Of a stretch of 26,781 nt of DNA, positions 16,155-23,998 are shown piece by piece. Under the pieces are notes generated by a model. That model was given only the letters and a program-made list of their open reading frames with translations. It was not told the DNA's origin and searched no databases. The position numbers were made by a program, and so were the translations under genes. Where the stretch lies: assembly GCA_002299245.1 (NCBI GenBank), contig DBOI01000126.1, positions 1-26,781 of the forward strand. The letters are read 5' to 3'. Origin of the DNA: Hydrogenovibrio sp. UBA650. Its GTDB lineage: Bacteria; Pseudomonadota; Gammaproteobacteria; Thiomicrospirales; Thiomicrospiraceae. Each line of letters opens with the position of its first letter. Position 1 is the first letter of the stretch.

Positions 16155-16856
16155 TCATCGCCTGATATTTGAATATTCACGAGCGCCAAAGACATCTGTC
16201 CCAATTCTCACGATAGTTGCGCCTTCAGCAATTGCGGCTTCTAAATCTGCAGACATTCCCATCGACAAGCTATCGAGTTGTGCATCGGGTAGCTCTTGTT
16301 GCAGTTTTGCCAATAACTGTTTGACCGCTCTAAAAGGTTTGAGCTGGTCTGCATAATTGTCGCTAGGCTGGGGGATTGCCATCAAGCCTCTTAAAGATAG
16401 GTTTGGCATCGTAGCGATCTGTTTTGCAATACTGATAACCTCATCCTCTGTAAAGCCTGACTTACTCTGTTCTCGGCTAATGTTTACCTCTAGCAGGACA
16501 TTTAGAGGTGGAAGCTCTGATGGACGTTGGTCATTTAATCGTTGAGCAATTTTTAACCGATCCACACTGTGAACCCATGCAAATTGTTGAGCGATGTGTT
16601 TGGTTTTGTTTGATTGGATTGGTCCAATAAAATGCCATTCTAATTCGGGTTCAATCTCTATTTTAGTTAAAGCCTCTTGCACATAGTTTTCACCAAATGC
16701 ATTTTGGCCATGTTTAGCCAATTCTTGAATATCTTCAATAGGTTTAGTTTTGCTGACAGCGAGCAGTGAGACTGCGCCAGGGTCTCGGTGATTATTTTTA
16801 CAGGCCTGTTGAATTCGATTCAATACCTGCTTGTAATTTTCCAAAAGTGTACTCAT
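16155..16856 (-). CDS. yggS: YggS/PROSC family pyridoxal-phosphate homeostasis protein
   Basis: The 233-aa protein is a single-domain TIM-barrel PLP protein. Lys36 in LLAVSKTKP is the PLP lysine. FGENYVQEAL, WHFIGPIQSNK, HSVDRLKIAQRLN, SMGMSADLEAAI and VRIGTDVFGAREY are family signatures. It binds PLP without known catalysis and keeps vitamin B6 and amino-acid pools balanced. It is usually next to proC, but here the 339-aa plus-strand gene lies between them. A CAGGCCTG (16801) encodes part of QQAC. Confidence 0.96.
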   Translation of the reverse strand: MSTLLENYKQVLNRIQQACKNNHRDPGAVSLLAVSKTKPIEDIQELAKHGQNAFGENYVQEALTKIEIEPELEWHFIGPIQSNKTKHIAQQFAWVHSVDRLKIAQRLNDQRPSELPPLNVLLEVNISREQSKSGFTEDEVISIAKQIATMPNLSLRGLMAIPQPSDNYADQLKPFRAVKQLLAKLQQELPDAQLDSLSMGMSADLEAAIAEGATIVRIGTDVFGAREYSNIRR

Positions 16857-17293
16857 CTAATTTCCCGTTTTTATAGCTTAAATATTAAAGCTTTTGAGCT
16901 CTAGTTTATAGACTTAATTTAAAGAATCTACACATGCAAATTGCTGTAATTGATTAGCTATAAATTACGGTCATAAAATTAAGTAATAAAACGGTCTGCT
17001 TCATAAAAAAATCATCTGGCTAATGTGCTGAAAAACCCTTTATATAGGCGTATAGTAAAAGTATAAGAAAGTTCTTAATTAATTGGCGATTCTTACCTGA
17101 GTTGCTGTCTATATGACTTTTAATTACCCACAACTGTTTCTTGTAGAAGCACAGATTGTGTTGCGCTTATAGAAATCATATAAGTTCAGAATCTTGTTAT
17201 TTTGAATTTAGCTTTTTCAACGCAATGGGGGGAGTTTTGCTGTCAATTTTAGGCTCAATTCGGAATCGCACACGCTAACCAGGGAGGCGCAAC
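16857..17293. other. 437-base AT-rich intergenic region between yggS and ppk2
   Basis: I see no coding frame or structured RNA here. The region must hold promoters for the divergent yggS and ppk2. It contains small inverted repeats such as GTAATT...AATTAC around 16947-16972, too short to interpret. The 100 bases before ppk2 would be a long leader if the promoter at 17156 is real. Confidence 0.5.
17156..17184 (+). promoter_or_regulatory. Candidate promoter for ppk2
   Basis: TTGTGT (17156-17161) and TATAAG (17179-17184) are separated by 17 bases. The -10 matches five of six consensus bases but the -35 only three. It would give a leader of about 100 bases. Confidence 0.3.
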
Positions 17294-18088
17294 GTGAAAA
17301 AAGTAAAATCAAGCGAAAGTAATTATCCATACAAGGAAAAGATGAAGCGCGCAGAGTACGAAAAGATTAAGCGTACTTTACAGATTGAGCTATTAAAACT
17401 TCAGAAATGGGTAAAAGAGAACGATCAAAGAATCGTCATGCTTTTTGAAGGGCGAGATGCAGCTGGTAAGGGTGGAACGATTAAGCGCATGATGGAACAC
17501 TTGAATCCTCGTGGTGCCCGAGTCGTGGCGTTAGATAAGCCGAGTGAAATTGAGAAAGGGCAGTGGTACTTCCAACGTTATGTACAAAACATGCCCACGG
17601 CTGGTGAGATGGTTCTATTTGACCGCTCGTGGTACAACCGTGCCGGTGTTGAACGTGTCATGGGCTTCTGTACGCCTCAGGAGTACACTCTATTTATGCA
17701 TCAGGCGCCAGAGTTTGAACGTATGATTCAAGCAGATGGTGTTCGCATTATGAAGTTCTGGTTTTCGGTAGGCCGCAAAGAGCAGCTGCGTCGCTTTAAC
17801 TCACGTAAACACGACCCATTGAAGCAATGGAAGTTGAGTCCAATGGATTTAGCGTCGCTTGACCGTTGGGATGATTACACCAAAGCTAAAGAAGATATGT
17901 TTTTCTATACTAATACCAGCCACGCACCTTGGACGGTAGTTAAGTCGAATGATAAAAAACGTGCTCGCCTTGAGTGTATGCGTTATGTATTGAGTCAGAT
18001 ACCTTATGAAGGTAAAGATGAAAAAGTAGTCGGTCAAGCCGATCCATTGATCGTTTCTTCTGGTGAAGATATTTTCCAATACGATTAA
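17294..18088 (+). CDS. ppk2: Polyphosphate kinase 2 (PPK2 family)
   Basis: The 264-aa protein has the PPK2 P-loop kinase fold: Walker A FEGRDAAGKGGTIKR (51-65), lid and substrate residues in GQWYFQRYVQNMPTAGE (89-105), and Walker B with the catalytic Asp-Arg pair LFDRSWYNRAGVERVMGF (108-125). WFSVGRKEQLRRFNSRKHDPLKQWKLSPMD is also typical. It moves phosphate between polyphosphate and nucleoside diphosphates, most likely making ATP or GTP. The single-domain length suits class I, but mono- versus diphosphate preference cannot be decided from the sequence. Translation probably starts at GTG, after a good AGGGAGG site. The small basic gene that follows by 18 bases is likely cotranscribed. Confidence 0.93.
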   Translation: MKKVKSSESNYPYKEKMKRAEYEKIKRTLQIELLKLQKWVKENDQRIVMLFEGRDAAGKGGTIKRMMEHLNPRGARVVALDKPSEIEKGQWYFQRYVQNMPTAGEMVLFDRSWYNRAGVERVMGFCTPQEYTLFMHQAPEFERMIQADGVRIMKFWFSVGRKEQLRRFNSRKHDPLKQWKLSPMDLASLDRWDDYTKAKEDMFFYTNTSHAPWTVVKSNDKKRARLECMRYVLSQIPYEGKDEKVVGQADPLIVSSGEDIFQYD

Positions 18089-18106
18089 TTAGAGGAGAAC
18101 TAAAAA

Positions 18107-18337
18107 ATGAATGTTGATAAGCACGCCTATAAGGTAGTTCAAAGCTTTAAAAAAAGCCTTAATAAGCAACAAAGAAAAACTCTGACTAATGAAAACTATG
18201 AAGAGTTGCAGATTTTGATTGAAGCCGCGTTGGGGTCAACCGCCGAAGTTGCGCTTCACGATACTGCTAAGTCAATTGAGAAGTTGGCTCGTAAAATTAG
18301 AAAGCAAGCGAGTGCGATTGAAAAGCTTGAAAAATAG
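18107..18337 (+). CDS. Unrecognised 76-aa basic helical protein cotranscribed with ppk2
   Basis: The protein is rich in Lys and helix-forming residues: KVVQSFKKSLNKQQRKTL (9-26) and a C-terminal amphipathic stretch KSIEKLARKIRKQASAIEKLEK. I know no family for it. An AGAGGAGAA ribosome site precedes the ATG, and the gap from ppk2 is 18 bases, so it is a genuine small gene. Its positive charge would suit contact with polyphosphate or nucleic acid; that is inference from context and composition only. It converges on the cryptic reductase-like gene 29 bases away. Confidence 0.75.
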   Translation: MNVDKHAYKVVQSFKKSLNKQQRKTLTNENYEELQILIEAALGSTAEVALHDTAKSIEKLARKIRKQASAIEKLEK

Positions 18338-18366
18338 TTATTAGAGATATCTAAATAGCTAATGTC

Positions 18367-19065
18367 TTATGTCTGTGCAGTGTGAGTTGGTTGTAGCCAA
18401 GTTTGATCTGCACAGATATCCAGACAGCGTTTTTGGCAGGCCTGTTCTGCAAGAATGACGGCCTGCCATTTCTGTTTTTGTTCAGGGTTTTGATTCTTAC
18501 CCTGAACCCACTCCGCAAACAGCTCTTCCACTTCACCATGAAAGCAACCCGGCAGCATATCTGGCGATGCCATCCGGTTTACGACTCCCCAATCTTCCAA
18601 TAAAGTACTTGCACCAATTGCCTCTTCAGGCATTTCTGGGACCCAGAATCTAGCGGGTTTTATTTGAAATGGAAACCGATCTCCACCGAGCATAACGATG
18701 GTTGTGACCTTCTTATTGGCGTGCTTTTTGGCTATTGCAAGTGCATTGCCCATATATTTTGCCGAGGCCAAAATTACACAAGGCTGCTCTTTAGATGGGA
18801 ATTGAAATTCGCTTATAACCTCAGACTGCTGAATAAGCTTGGCTTGAATTTTTTGCTCATCAATTAAATTTGGAGCTAACAGCTGAAAGCGATTTTTTTG
18901 TGGGTGTAAAAACAGTGTGAGTTCGGTTGAGTCATCGGCAAAGACAAATGTTTTGCCAATAAGATCTTCAGGCCTGTCAATTTCAGGTAGTAGAACTTCT
19001 ACAGCGTAGTAGCCATTGAGTTGTTCGGTTTGGCGAATTGGCAGTTCAACTGTGATGTTTTGCAT
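18367..19065 (-). CDS. Cryptic ferredoxin-reductase-like protein at the end of the gsh/pyr run
   Basis: The 232-aa protein is not a family I can name. Its layout suggests a worn ferredoxin-NADP reductase/PyrK fold. It has an N-terminal beta-rich part (1-95), then CVILASAKYMGNALAIAKKH, VTTIVMLGGDRFPF, and a late LLPGC-like segment MLPGCFHGEVEELFAEWVQG in the place where such reductases close the nucleotide site. Four cysteines cluster near these ends, three of them in EQACQKRCLDIC, and might hold a metal or disulfide. No FAD-binding RxYS motif is evident. It starts 17 bases after the pyrC' stop, so it is likely part of that transcript, and a role as electron-transfer partner in pyrimidine synthesis is possible but unproven. 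Two CAGGCCTG sites lie inside. Confidence 0.7.
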   Translation of the reverse strand: MQNITVELPIRQTEQLNGYYAVEVLLPEIDRPEDLIGKTFVFADDSTELTLFLHPQKNRFQLLAPNLIDEQKIQAKLIQQSEVISEFQFPSKEQPCVILASAKYMGNALAIAKKHANKKVTTIVMLGGDRFPFQIKPARFWVPEMPEEAIGASTLLEDWGVVNRMASPDMLPGCFHGEVEELFAEWVQGKNQNPEQKQKWQAVILAEQACQKRCLDICADQTWLQPTHTAQT

Positions 19066-19082
19066 GAAACAGAGAGGCGCTT

Positions 19083-20369
19083 TTATACTGGGTTGTTGCG
19101 GAAAACCGGACGACCCTGGAAAAATGTCTGTTCAACCTGACCAATAAATTCCCAGCCGGTAAACGGCGAGTTTTTGCCCTCACTGACCATATTTTGCGCA
19201 TCCAGAGTCCAAATGATATTTGGATCAAATATACAGAGGTCGGCAGAATTCCCCGCCTCAAGTGAGCCAGTATTGCAAGCGATAATGTTGGCCGGGTTTT
19301 GAGTGACTGCCCGAATCGCGGTCGATAGATCTAGATGATTTTCTTGAACCAGTTTAACCAGTAACGCCAGCAGAGTTTCAAAGCTACTCATTCCCGGCAC
19401 ACTCTCTCCATAAGGAAGTAATTTTGAATCTTTCTCCAGAGGTGAGTGGTCACTTACAATGGCATCAATTATTCCGGTCTTCACTCCCATAATCAGCGCG
19501 GCTTTATCATCCATGCTTCGTAATGGAGGGCTGACGCGGTAGAGACTATTGAAGGTCATGGTATCCATTTCTGACAGAATCAGTTGGTGAATGGCGACAT
19601 CGCAAGTTACGGGGAGGCCTCGTTTTTTCGCTTCGGCAATCATCTCTACTGAGCGAGAGCAGGATATCTGAGAGAAGTGGGCTTTAACTCCAGACTCTTC
19701 GACTAGTACTAAATCGCGTGCCAAAGCTGCTGTCTCAGCCGACGGTGGAATTTCCGGAAGGCCAAGGCGAGAACTGATTGGGCCGCTATGTGCAATACCG
19801 TTATTCTTTAGCTTTTCATCTTCACAACGCAACATCACCGGGATATCGAGGGTAGCGACATATTCAAGCGCATTTTTAAGTGTCAGGGCATTTTGTATTG
19901 GTTGATTGGCCTGACTTAGAGCGACACAACCAGCCTGTTTAAGTGAGTAGCTATTGCTAAGTCGTTCACCGTTCAGTTCCTGAGTCAGAGCGCCAATTGG
20001 CATAACAAAAGCGGTCGCCGCTTGACGAGCACGACGCTGTATTAGCTCGGTGACCGCTTGAGTGTCATTGACTGGCGAGGTATCCGGCGGACAACAGATA
20101 CTGGTAATACCGCCAGCTACCGCAGCTTTGGTCTCTGTTGCAATACTTCCTGCATAGTTGGAACCTGGGTCACTGAGTCTGGCCTGTAAATCTACCAGGC
20201 CTGGTAGAATCCATTTGTCAGTAGCGTCAATCTCTTGGTCAGCGGTAAAGCCTTCGGGTGCCTGATTCGCAATTTCAAGAATGCGTCCCCTGGATAGGTA
20301 GACGTTGGTGGTGGCATCAATGTTCTGTGCGGGATCAATCACCCGACCATTTTTGATGACGATTCTCAC
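19083..20369 (-). CDS. pyrC': Non-catalytic dihydroorotase-like subunit PyrC'
   Basis: The 428-aa protein has the full class I dihydroorotase amidohydrolase length and order: ILPGLVDLQARLSDPG (54-69), AAVAGGITSICCPPDT, SRLGLPEIPPSAE, VSDHSPLEKDSK and GMSSFETLLALLV. The metal-binding HxH of active enzymes (usual form DLHVHLREPG) is replaced by Gln62 and Arg64. The carboxylated Lys region and the HxxH segment (here HFSQIS) are also changed. It should therefore not hydrolyse dihydroorotate. This matches the PyrC' (PyrX) of Pseudomonas, a structural subunit needed for a stable aspartate transcarbamoylase complex. Its start overlaps the pyrB stop by 4 nt, as expected for partners. A catalytic pyrC should exist elsewhere in the genome. 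Confidence 0.93.
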   Translation of the reverse strand: MRIVIKNGRVIDPAQNIDATTNVYLSRGRILEIANQAPEGFTADQEIDATDKWILPGLVDLQARLSDPGSNYAGSIATETKAAVAGGITSICCPPDTSPVNDTQAVTELIQRRARQAATAFVMPIGALTQELNGERLSNSYSLKQAGCVALSQANQPIQNALTLKNALEYVATLDIPVMLRCEDEKLKNNGIAHSGPISSRLGLPEIPPSAETAALARDLVLVEESGVKAHFSQISCSRSVEMIAEAKKRGLPVTCDVAIHQLILSEMDTMTFNSLYRVSPPLRSMDDKAALIMGVKTGIIDAIVSDHSPLEKDSKLLPYGESVPGMSSFETLLALLVKLVQENHLDLSTAIRAVTQNPANIIACNTGSLEAGNSADLCIFDPNIIWTLDAQNMVSEGKNSPFTGWEFIGQVEQTFFQGRPVFRNNPV

Positions 20370-21433
20370 TTTTCGTCCTCCATTTTCTCTGTTTCATCTT
20401 GTTCAGAGTCCAAGCCCTCTATTTGCAACTGTGATTCCTGTTCGGCTTTGTGTTGTGCGAGCTGAGCAGCATTGCTAATAAGAATCGCCATAACCGCCAT
20501 ACGCACCGCAATCCCGTAGGTCACTTGTTCAAGTATCACTGACTGAGAGCCATCGGCAACGGCAGAGTCGATTTCAACACCACGGTTAATTGGTCCCGGG
20601 TGCATAACAATCGCATCAGGTTTAGCTAGAGCTAGACGTTCTTCAGTCAAACCGTAGAGTTTGAAAAACTCTTTCTCGCTAGGAATTAAGGCACTCTTCA
20701 TACGTTCGTTTTGCAGACGAACCATAATGATGACATCAACCCCTTCCAAACCTTCTTCAATATTGTGATAGACATGAACTCCCATCGCAGCCGGGTCTGA
20801 TGGCATCAATGTTTTGGGTCCAATTACTCTGATTTCTCTGGCTTCTAAAATACTCAGAGCTTGTATTTGAGAGCGAACTACGCGAGAGTGGAGCACATCG
20901 CCAACAATCGCCACCTTCAAGTCAAAAATATCGCCTTTGTGTTTGCGAATGGTGTACATATCGAGCATGGCTTGAGTTGGGTGGGCATGTTGGCCATCGC
21001 CCGCATTCATGACGTGAACATGTGGGGCAACGTGTTTGGCAAAAAAGTGCGCAGCGCCGCTTTCGGCATGGCGAATTACAAACATGTCAGCTTGCATGGC
21101 CTGTAGATTCCACAGGGTATCTAATAGAGACTCGCCTTTTTTTGTGGCAGAGGTCTGAATGTCCAAACTTTCAATATCGGCTGAAAGGCGTTTTTCTGCT
21201 ATTTCAAAGGTGGTTCTAGTTCGTGTACTCGGCTCAAAGAACAGGTTCATAATGCTCTTGCCGCGCAATAACGGTAGCTTGCGAATTTCATTGGTTTGCG
21301 GATTTATAAATGATTCCGCAGTATCTAGAATCTCGGTGAGATGGTGGGCCTTTAAACCTTCTAGTGTTAAGAAGTGTTCGAGTTTACCCAGTTCATTTAA
21401 CTGTATATTTCGGGCTACCAGTCTGCCACTCAT
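20366..21433 (-). CDS. pyrB: Aspartate carbamoyltransferase catalytic subunit
   Basis: The 355-aa protein joins carbamoyl phosphate and aspartate, the committed step to UMP. The phosphate-binding motif is FFEPSTRTRTTFE (65-77). HPTQAMLDMYTI (151-162), VAIVGDVLHSRVVRS and MHPGPINRGVEID are typical. The C-terminus beyond about residue 320 is an acidic tail longer than in most class II chains. PyrB overlaps pyrR by 4 nt and pyrC' by 4 nt, so the three are translationally coupled. No pyrI is next to it, in keeping with a PyrB-PyrC' complex. Confidence 0.97.
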   Translation of the reverse strand: MSGRLVARNIQLNELGKLEHFLTLEGLKAHHLTEILDTAESFINPQTNEIRKLPLLRGKSIMNLFFEPSTRTRTTFEIAEKRLSADIESLDIQTSATKKGESLLDTLWNLQAMQADMFVIRHAESGAAHFFAKHVAPHVHVMNAGDGQHAHPTQAMLDMYTIRKHKGDIFDLKVAIVGDVLHSRVVRSQIQALSILEAREIRVIGPKTLMPSDPAAMGVHVYHNIEEGLEGVDVIIMVRLQNERMKSALIPSEKEFFKLYGLTEERLALAKPDAIVMHPGPINRGVEIDSAVADGSQSVILEQVTYGIAVRMAVMAILISNAAQLAQHKAEQESQLQIEGLDSEQDETEKMEDEK

Positions 21434-21939
21434 GAACTTGCCTCACTTGTTTCAATGGTCACTTTTAATGGTTCCGGTCCAGAGACTTTTATTTTTTGAC
21501 TGCATTCGATCTGCATACCAGTAATATCGGCTTGAAAAGGGAGCTCACGACAGCCTTTACGATCTAGAAGACTAACTAAAGTTACGCTGGCAGGCCTGCC
21601 AAAATCAAAAATTTCATTAAGTGCCGCTCTGGTGGTTCTGCCGGTGTAGAGAACATCGTCGACCAGAATAATATGTTGGTCGTCAATTTCCCATGGAATA
21701 GAAGAGGGTTTAACAGTTGGGTTCAGGCCTATTTTTGAAAAATCATCGCGGTAGAAAGAGATGTCGATGACGCCGAGTTCATCTTCAAGTTCGAGTTGAT
21801 TATGAATTTTAGTAGCCACCCATTCACCGCCAGTACGGATGCCAATCATTTTAGGTGATTGGGCAAAGGCGCGTGTCCGTTTGATCTGATCACAGATATC
21901 TTCAATCAACTGGTTTACGTCTATATCTAATTCATTCAT
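21430..21939 (-). CDS. pyrR: PyrR, pyrimidine regulator / uracil phosphoribosyltransferase-like protein
   Basis: The protein (169 aa from the ATG chosen) has the phosphoribosyltransferase PRPP loop ILVDDVLYTGRTTRAAL, with IGIRTGGEWVA and SFYRDDF upstream, all PyrR signatures. PyrR of low-GC Gram-positive bacteria binds pyr mRNA; in gammaproteobacteria the homologue beside pyrB is less well understood. The frame is open to a TTG at 21984, adding 15 residues. I prefer the ATG at 21939 (MNELDIDVNQ) because it matches PyrR N-termini of related proteobacteria, though neither start has a strong ribosome site. I saw no obvious anti-terminator or RNA-binding leader before pyrR. It follows ruvX by about 90 bases. 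Confidence 0.92.
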   Translation of the reverse strand: MNELDIDVNQLIEDICDQIKRTRAFAQSPKMIGIRTGGEWVATKIHNQLELEDELGVIDISFYRDDFSKIGLNPTVKPSSIPWEIDDQHIILVDDVLYTGRTTRAALNEIFDFGRPASVTLVSLLDRKGCRELPFQADITGMQIECSQKIKVSGPEPLKVTIETSEASS

Positions 21940-22030
21940 GACCATCTCATAAGTTAGAGGTTTAGACTCTGTTAACCAAGCCAACAGAATCTTGCAAAGT
22001 GTAACCTAATTTGAGTTCAAAGTGTTGAGT

Positions 22031-22435
22031 TCAATACGCGCTCTGTAACCAGTTTTCTAATAGTATTTGTGCCGCGTGATCGTCGATGTGCTGTTTTTTC
22101 AGGTTACGGTTTTCAGCTTCAATTGAACTTAACTGTTCTTCAATAAAAAACACAGGCCTTTGATAACGACCGCTCAAACGTTGACCGAATTTTCTTGCCG
22201 GTTGAGTCAATGCTTGTTCACTGCCGTCAAGTCGCATCGGAAGACCAACAACGATGGCAGAGGGCTGCCATTTTTCAAAAATTTGGGTAATGTGTTCCCA
22301 GTCGGGTTTGCCATCTTTGCTATTAACGATAGCTTCGGGGCCTGCCGTTTGGGTAATTGTTTGACCAATTGCTACGCCAATTCTTTTGAGACCAAAGTCA
22401 AAGCCGATGATTGTGCCTTCGGGCGCTTCAGGCAT
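22031..22435 (-). CDS. ruvX: RuvX/YqgF family nuclease (pre-16S rRNA processing or Holliday junction)
   Basis: I place the start at the ATG at 22435, since a start at 22519 would add 28 residues lying wholly inside yqgE; the overlap is then 8 nt. The 134-aa protein has IGFDFGLKRIGVAIG (10-24) with Asp13, and VVGLPMRLDGSE (62-73), the RNase-H-like core. E. coli RuvX has a conserved DER(L) motif and a late VDS-type Asp; here these read EEQLSS (99-104) and IDDHAA (117-122). So the D-E-R triplet is E-E-Q, while the terminal Asp is kept. The family processes the 5' end of 16S rRNA and/or resolves recombination intermediates. Family membership is clear; the changed motif may alter activity. Confidence 0.93.
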   Translation of the reverse strand: MPEAPEGTIIGFDFGLKRIGVAIGQTITQTAGPEAIVNSKDGKPDWEHITQIFEKWQPSAIVVGLPMRLDGSEQALTQPARKFGQRLSGRYQRPVFFIEEQLSSIEAENRNLKKQHIDDHAAQILLENWLQSAY

Positions 22436-22994
22436 GTCCCGCCTCGCTGCTGAGAAATTCTGGCGAAATTCCCAGAGTCCCCAGGGCCACTTCCCAGCGG
22501 TTGGAAAGTGGCGTGTCAAACAGCAGGCTTTCGTTATAGGGAATCGTCAACCAGCTGTTTTCTTGAATCTCATCGGTCAACTGTCCAGGAGACCAGCCTG
22601 CAAAACCGAGACAAACCAGAAAATGCTCTGGAGCCTTGTTATGGCTCATTGACTCAAGCAGGTCTTCGGAGACAGTCATATGGAGTTCATCGGGTAGTGG
22701 CAGACTGCTTTTCCAATTGCCCATACCTTTATGCAGAATAAAACCTCGTTCTAAATCGACAGGCCCGCCTAGAAGTACTCTGTCGTGAAGGTATTGAGCA
22801 TCGGATGGAATCTCCATTGAGAAGTGTTCAAATAGATCTTGAACATCGATTTTGTTTGCAAGATTAATGACCAGGCCCATAGAACCATGCTCATTGTCTT
22901 CGACAATATAGATAACGGTTTTTTCAAACCAGCTATTGTCCAGACTGGGCATGGCAACAAGGAAATTATGTTCTAGAGATGGCATCTGCTTCAT
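22428..22994 (-). CDS. yqgE: YqgE/AlgH family protein (UPF0301)
   Basis: The 188-aa protein shows the family's LEHNFLVAMPSLDNSWFEKTVIYI start, NEHGSMGLVIN, LLGGPVDLERGFILHK and a C-terminal FLVCLGFAGWSPGQLTDEI. AlgH was linked to alginate control in Pseudomonas, but the biochemical role is unknown. It commonly sits before ruvX, as here, and its stop overlaps the ruvX start by 8 nt. It follows gshB by 38 bases; that gap holds a CAGGCCTG at 23021. Confidence 0.95.
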   Translation of the reverse strand: MKQMPSLEHNFLVAMPSLDNSWFEKTVIYIVEDNEHGSMGLVINLANKIDVQDLFEHFSMEIPSDAQYLHDRVLLGGPVDLERGFILHKGMGNWKSSLPLPDELHMTVSEDLLESMSHNKAPEHFLVCLGFAGWSPGQLTDEIQENSWLTIPYNESLLFDTPLSNRWEVALGTLGISPEFLSSEAGHA

Positions 22995-23032
22995 AACTTG
23001 GATTATAGCAGATGCAACAGCAGGCCTGTTTA

Positions 23033-23989
23033 TTACGACTCAAGCTGTCGCTCTAATTGATCAAATAACAGGCCTGCAATATTTAGATCAAACTGCATGT
23101 CGAGTTCACGAATACAGGTTGGGCTGGTGACATTTATTTCGGTAATGTAATCGCCGATTACATCCAGGCCAACAAAATACAGGCCTTTTGCTTTCAAGGT
23201 CGGAGCGATCTGTTCACAGAGCCAGCGTTCTCGATCGGTAATTGGCATGCCAACTCCGGTTCCACCTGCAGCAATATTGCCTCGATTTTCACCTTCTGCT
23301 GGAATTCTCGCCAAGCTGTAATCAACAGGTTCACCATTGATTAGCAGGATACGTTTATCGCCTTGTTTGATCTCTGGCAAAAACAGCTGTGCCATGATGT
23401 GGTGTTGACCATGATCCGTCATGGTTTCAATAATCACATTAGTGTTGGGGTCACCAGCCTTGACTCTAAATATCGAAGCTCCCCCCATCGCATCAAGTGG
23501 TTTTAAAATCGTATCCTGATGATCTGCAATAAATTCTTTGAGCTGACTTGGGTTGGCCGAAACCAGGGTAGGAGGAATACACTCTGGGAACCAGCTGGCA
23601 AACAGCTTTTCATTGGCGTCACGCAAGGTTTGCGGCTTGTTAACCACCAGCACTCCATCAGCTTCAGCGAGTTCAAGCATATGAGTACTGTAGAGGTAGT
23701 CGCTGTTAAATGGTGGGTCTTGGCGGATTAGGATGATATCCAGTGTGTTTAGCGCGATATCGTGAGAAGCCCCAAAACCGTAAAACTGTTGGTCTTGATT
23801 TCTATCCCATACTTTTAGTTGGTTGGTGATTGCATGGGGTTTACCATTTTTCAGATAGAGGTCTTCCGGTTGCATATAGACCAGTTCATGACCACGGCGC
23901 TGAGCTTCAAGTAGCATGGCAAATGAGCTGTCTTTATGAGGTTTAATTGCCTCAATAGGGTCCATGACAATACCGACGCGATAACTCAT
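23033..23989 (-). CDS. gshB: Glutathione synthase
   Basis: The 318-aa ATP-grasp enzyme joins gamma-glutamylcysteine and glycine. Its N-terminus, VGIVMDPIEAIKPHKDSSFAMLLEAQRRG (5-33), is the classic bacterial GshB start. LKPLDAMGGASIFRV, QLFLPEIKQGDKRILLINGEPV, RIPAEGENRGNIAAGGTG and GLDVIGDYITEINVTSPTC complete the signature. Length is normal. It follows gshA by 9 bases, so the two are cotranscribed. A CAGGCCTG lies near the 3' end (23069). Confidence 0.97.
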   Translation of the reverse strand: MSYRVGIVMDPIEAIKPHKDSSFAMLLEAQRRGHELVYMQPEDLYLKNGKPHAITNQLKVWDRNQDQQFYGFGASHDIALNTLDIILIRQDPPFNSDYLYSTHMLELAEADGVLVVNKPQTLRDANEKLFASWFPECIPPTLVSANPSQLKEFIADHQDTILKPLDAMGGASIFRVKAGDPNTNVIIETMTDHGQHHIMAQLFLPEIKQGDKRILLINGEPVDYSLARIPAEGENRGNIAAGGTGVGMPITDRERWLCEQIAPTLKAKGLYFVGLDVIGDYITEINVTSPTCIRELDMQFDLNIAGLLFDQLERQLES

Positions 23990-23998
23990 GACTAATAC

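Noticed and set aside
16949..17060. Possible sigma-54 promoter (GG-N10-GC) in the yggS/ppk2 gap
   Set aside because: The nearest TGGC...GC pair has the wrong spacing.
21159..21524. 121-aa plus-strand open frame opposite pyrB/pyrR
   Set aside because: It is antisense to strongly conserved genes with no ribosome site and no recognisable protein.
22436..22519. N-terminal extension of ruvX to 22519
   Set aside because: The extra 28 residues lie wholly inside yqgE in another frame and do not resemble RuvX; the ATG at 22435 fits the family start.
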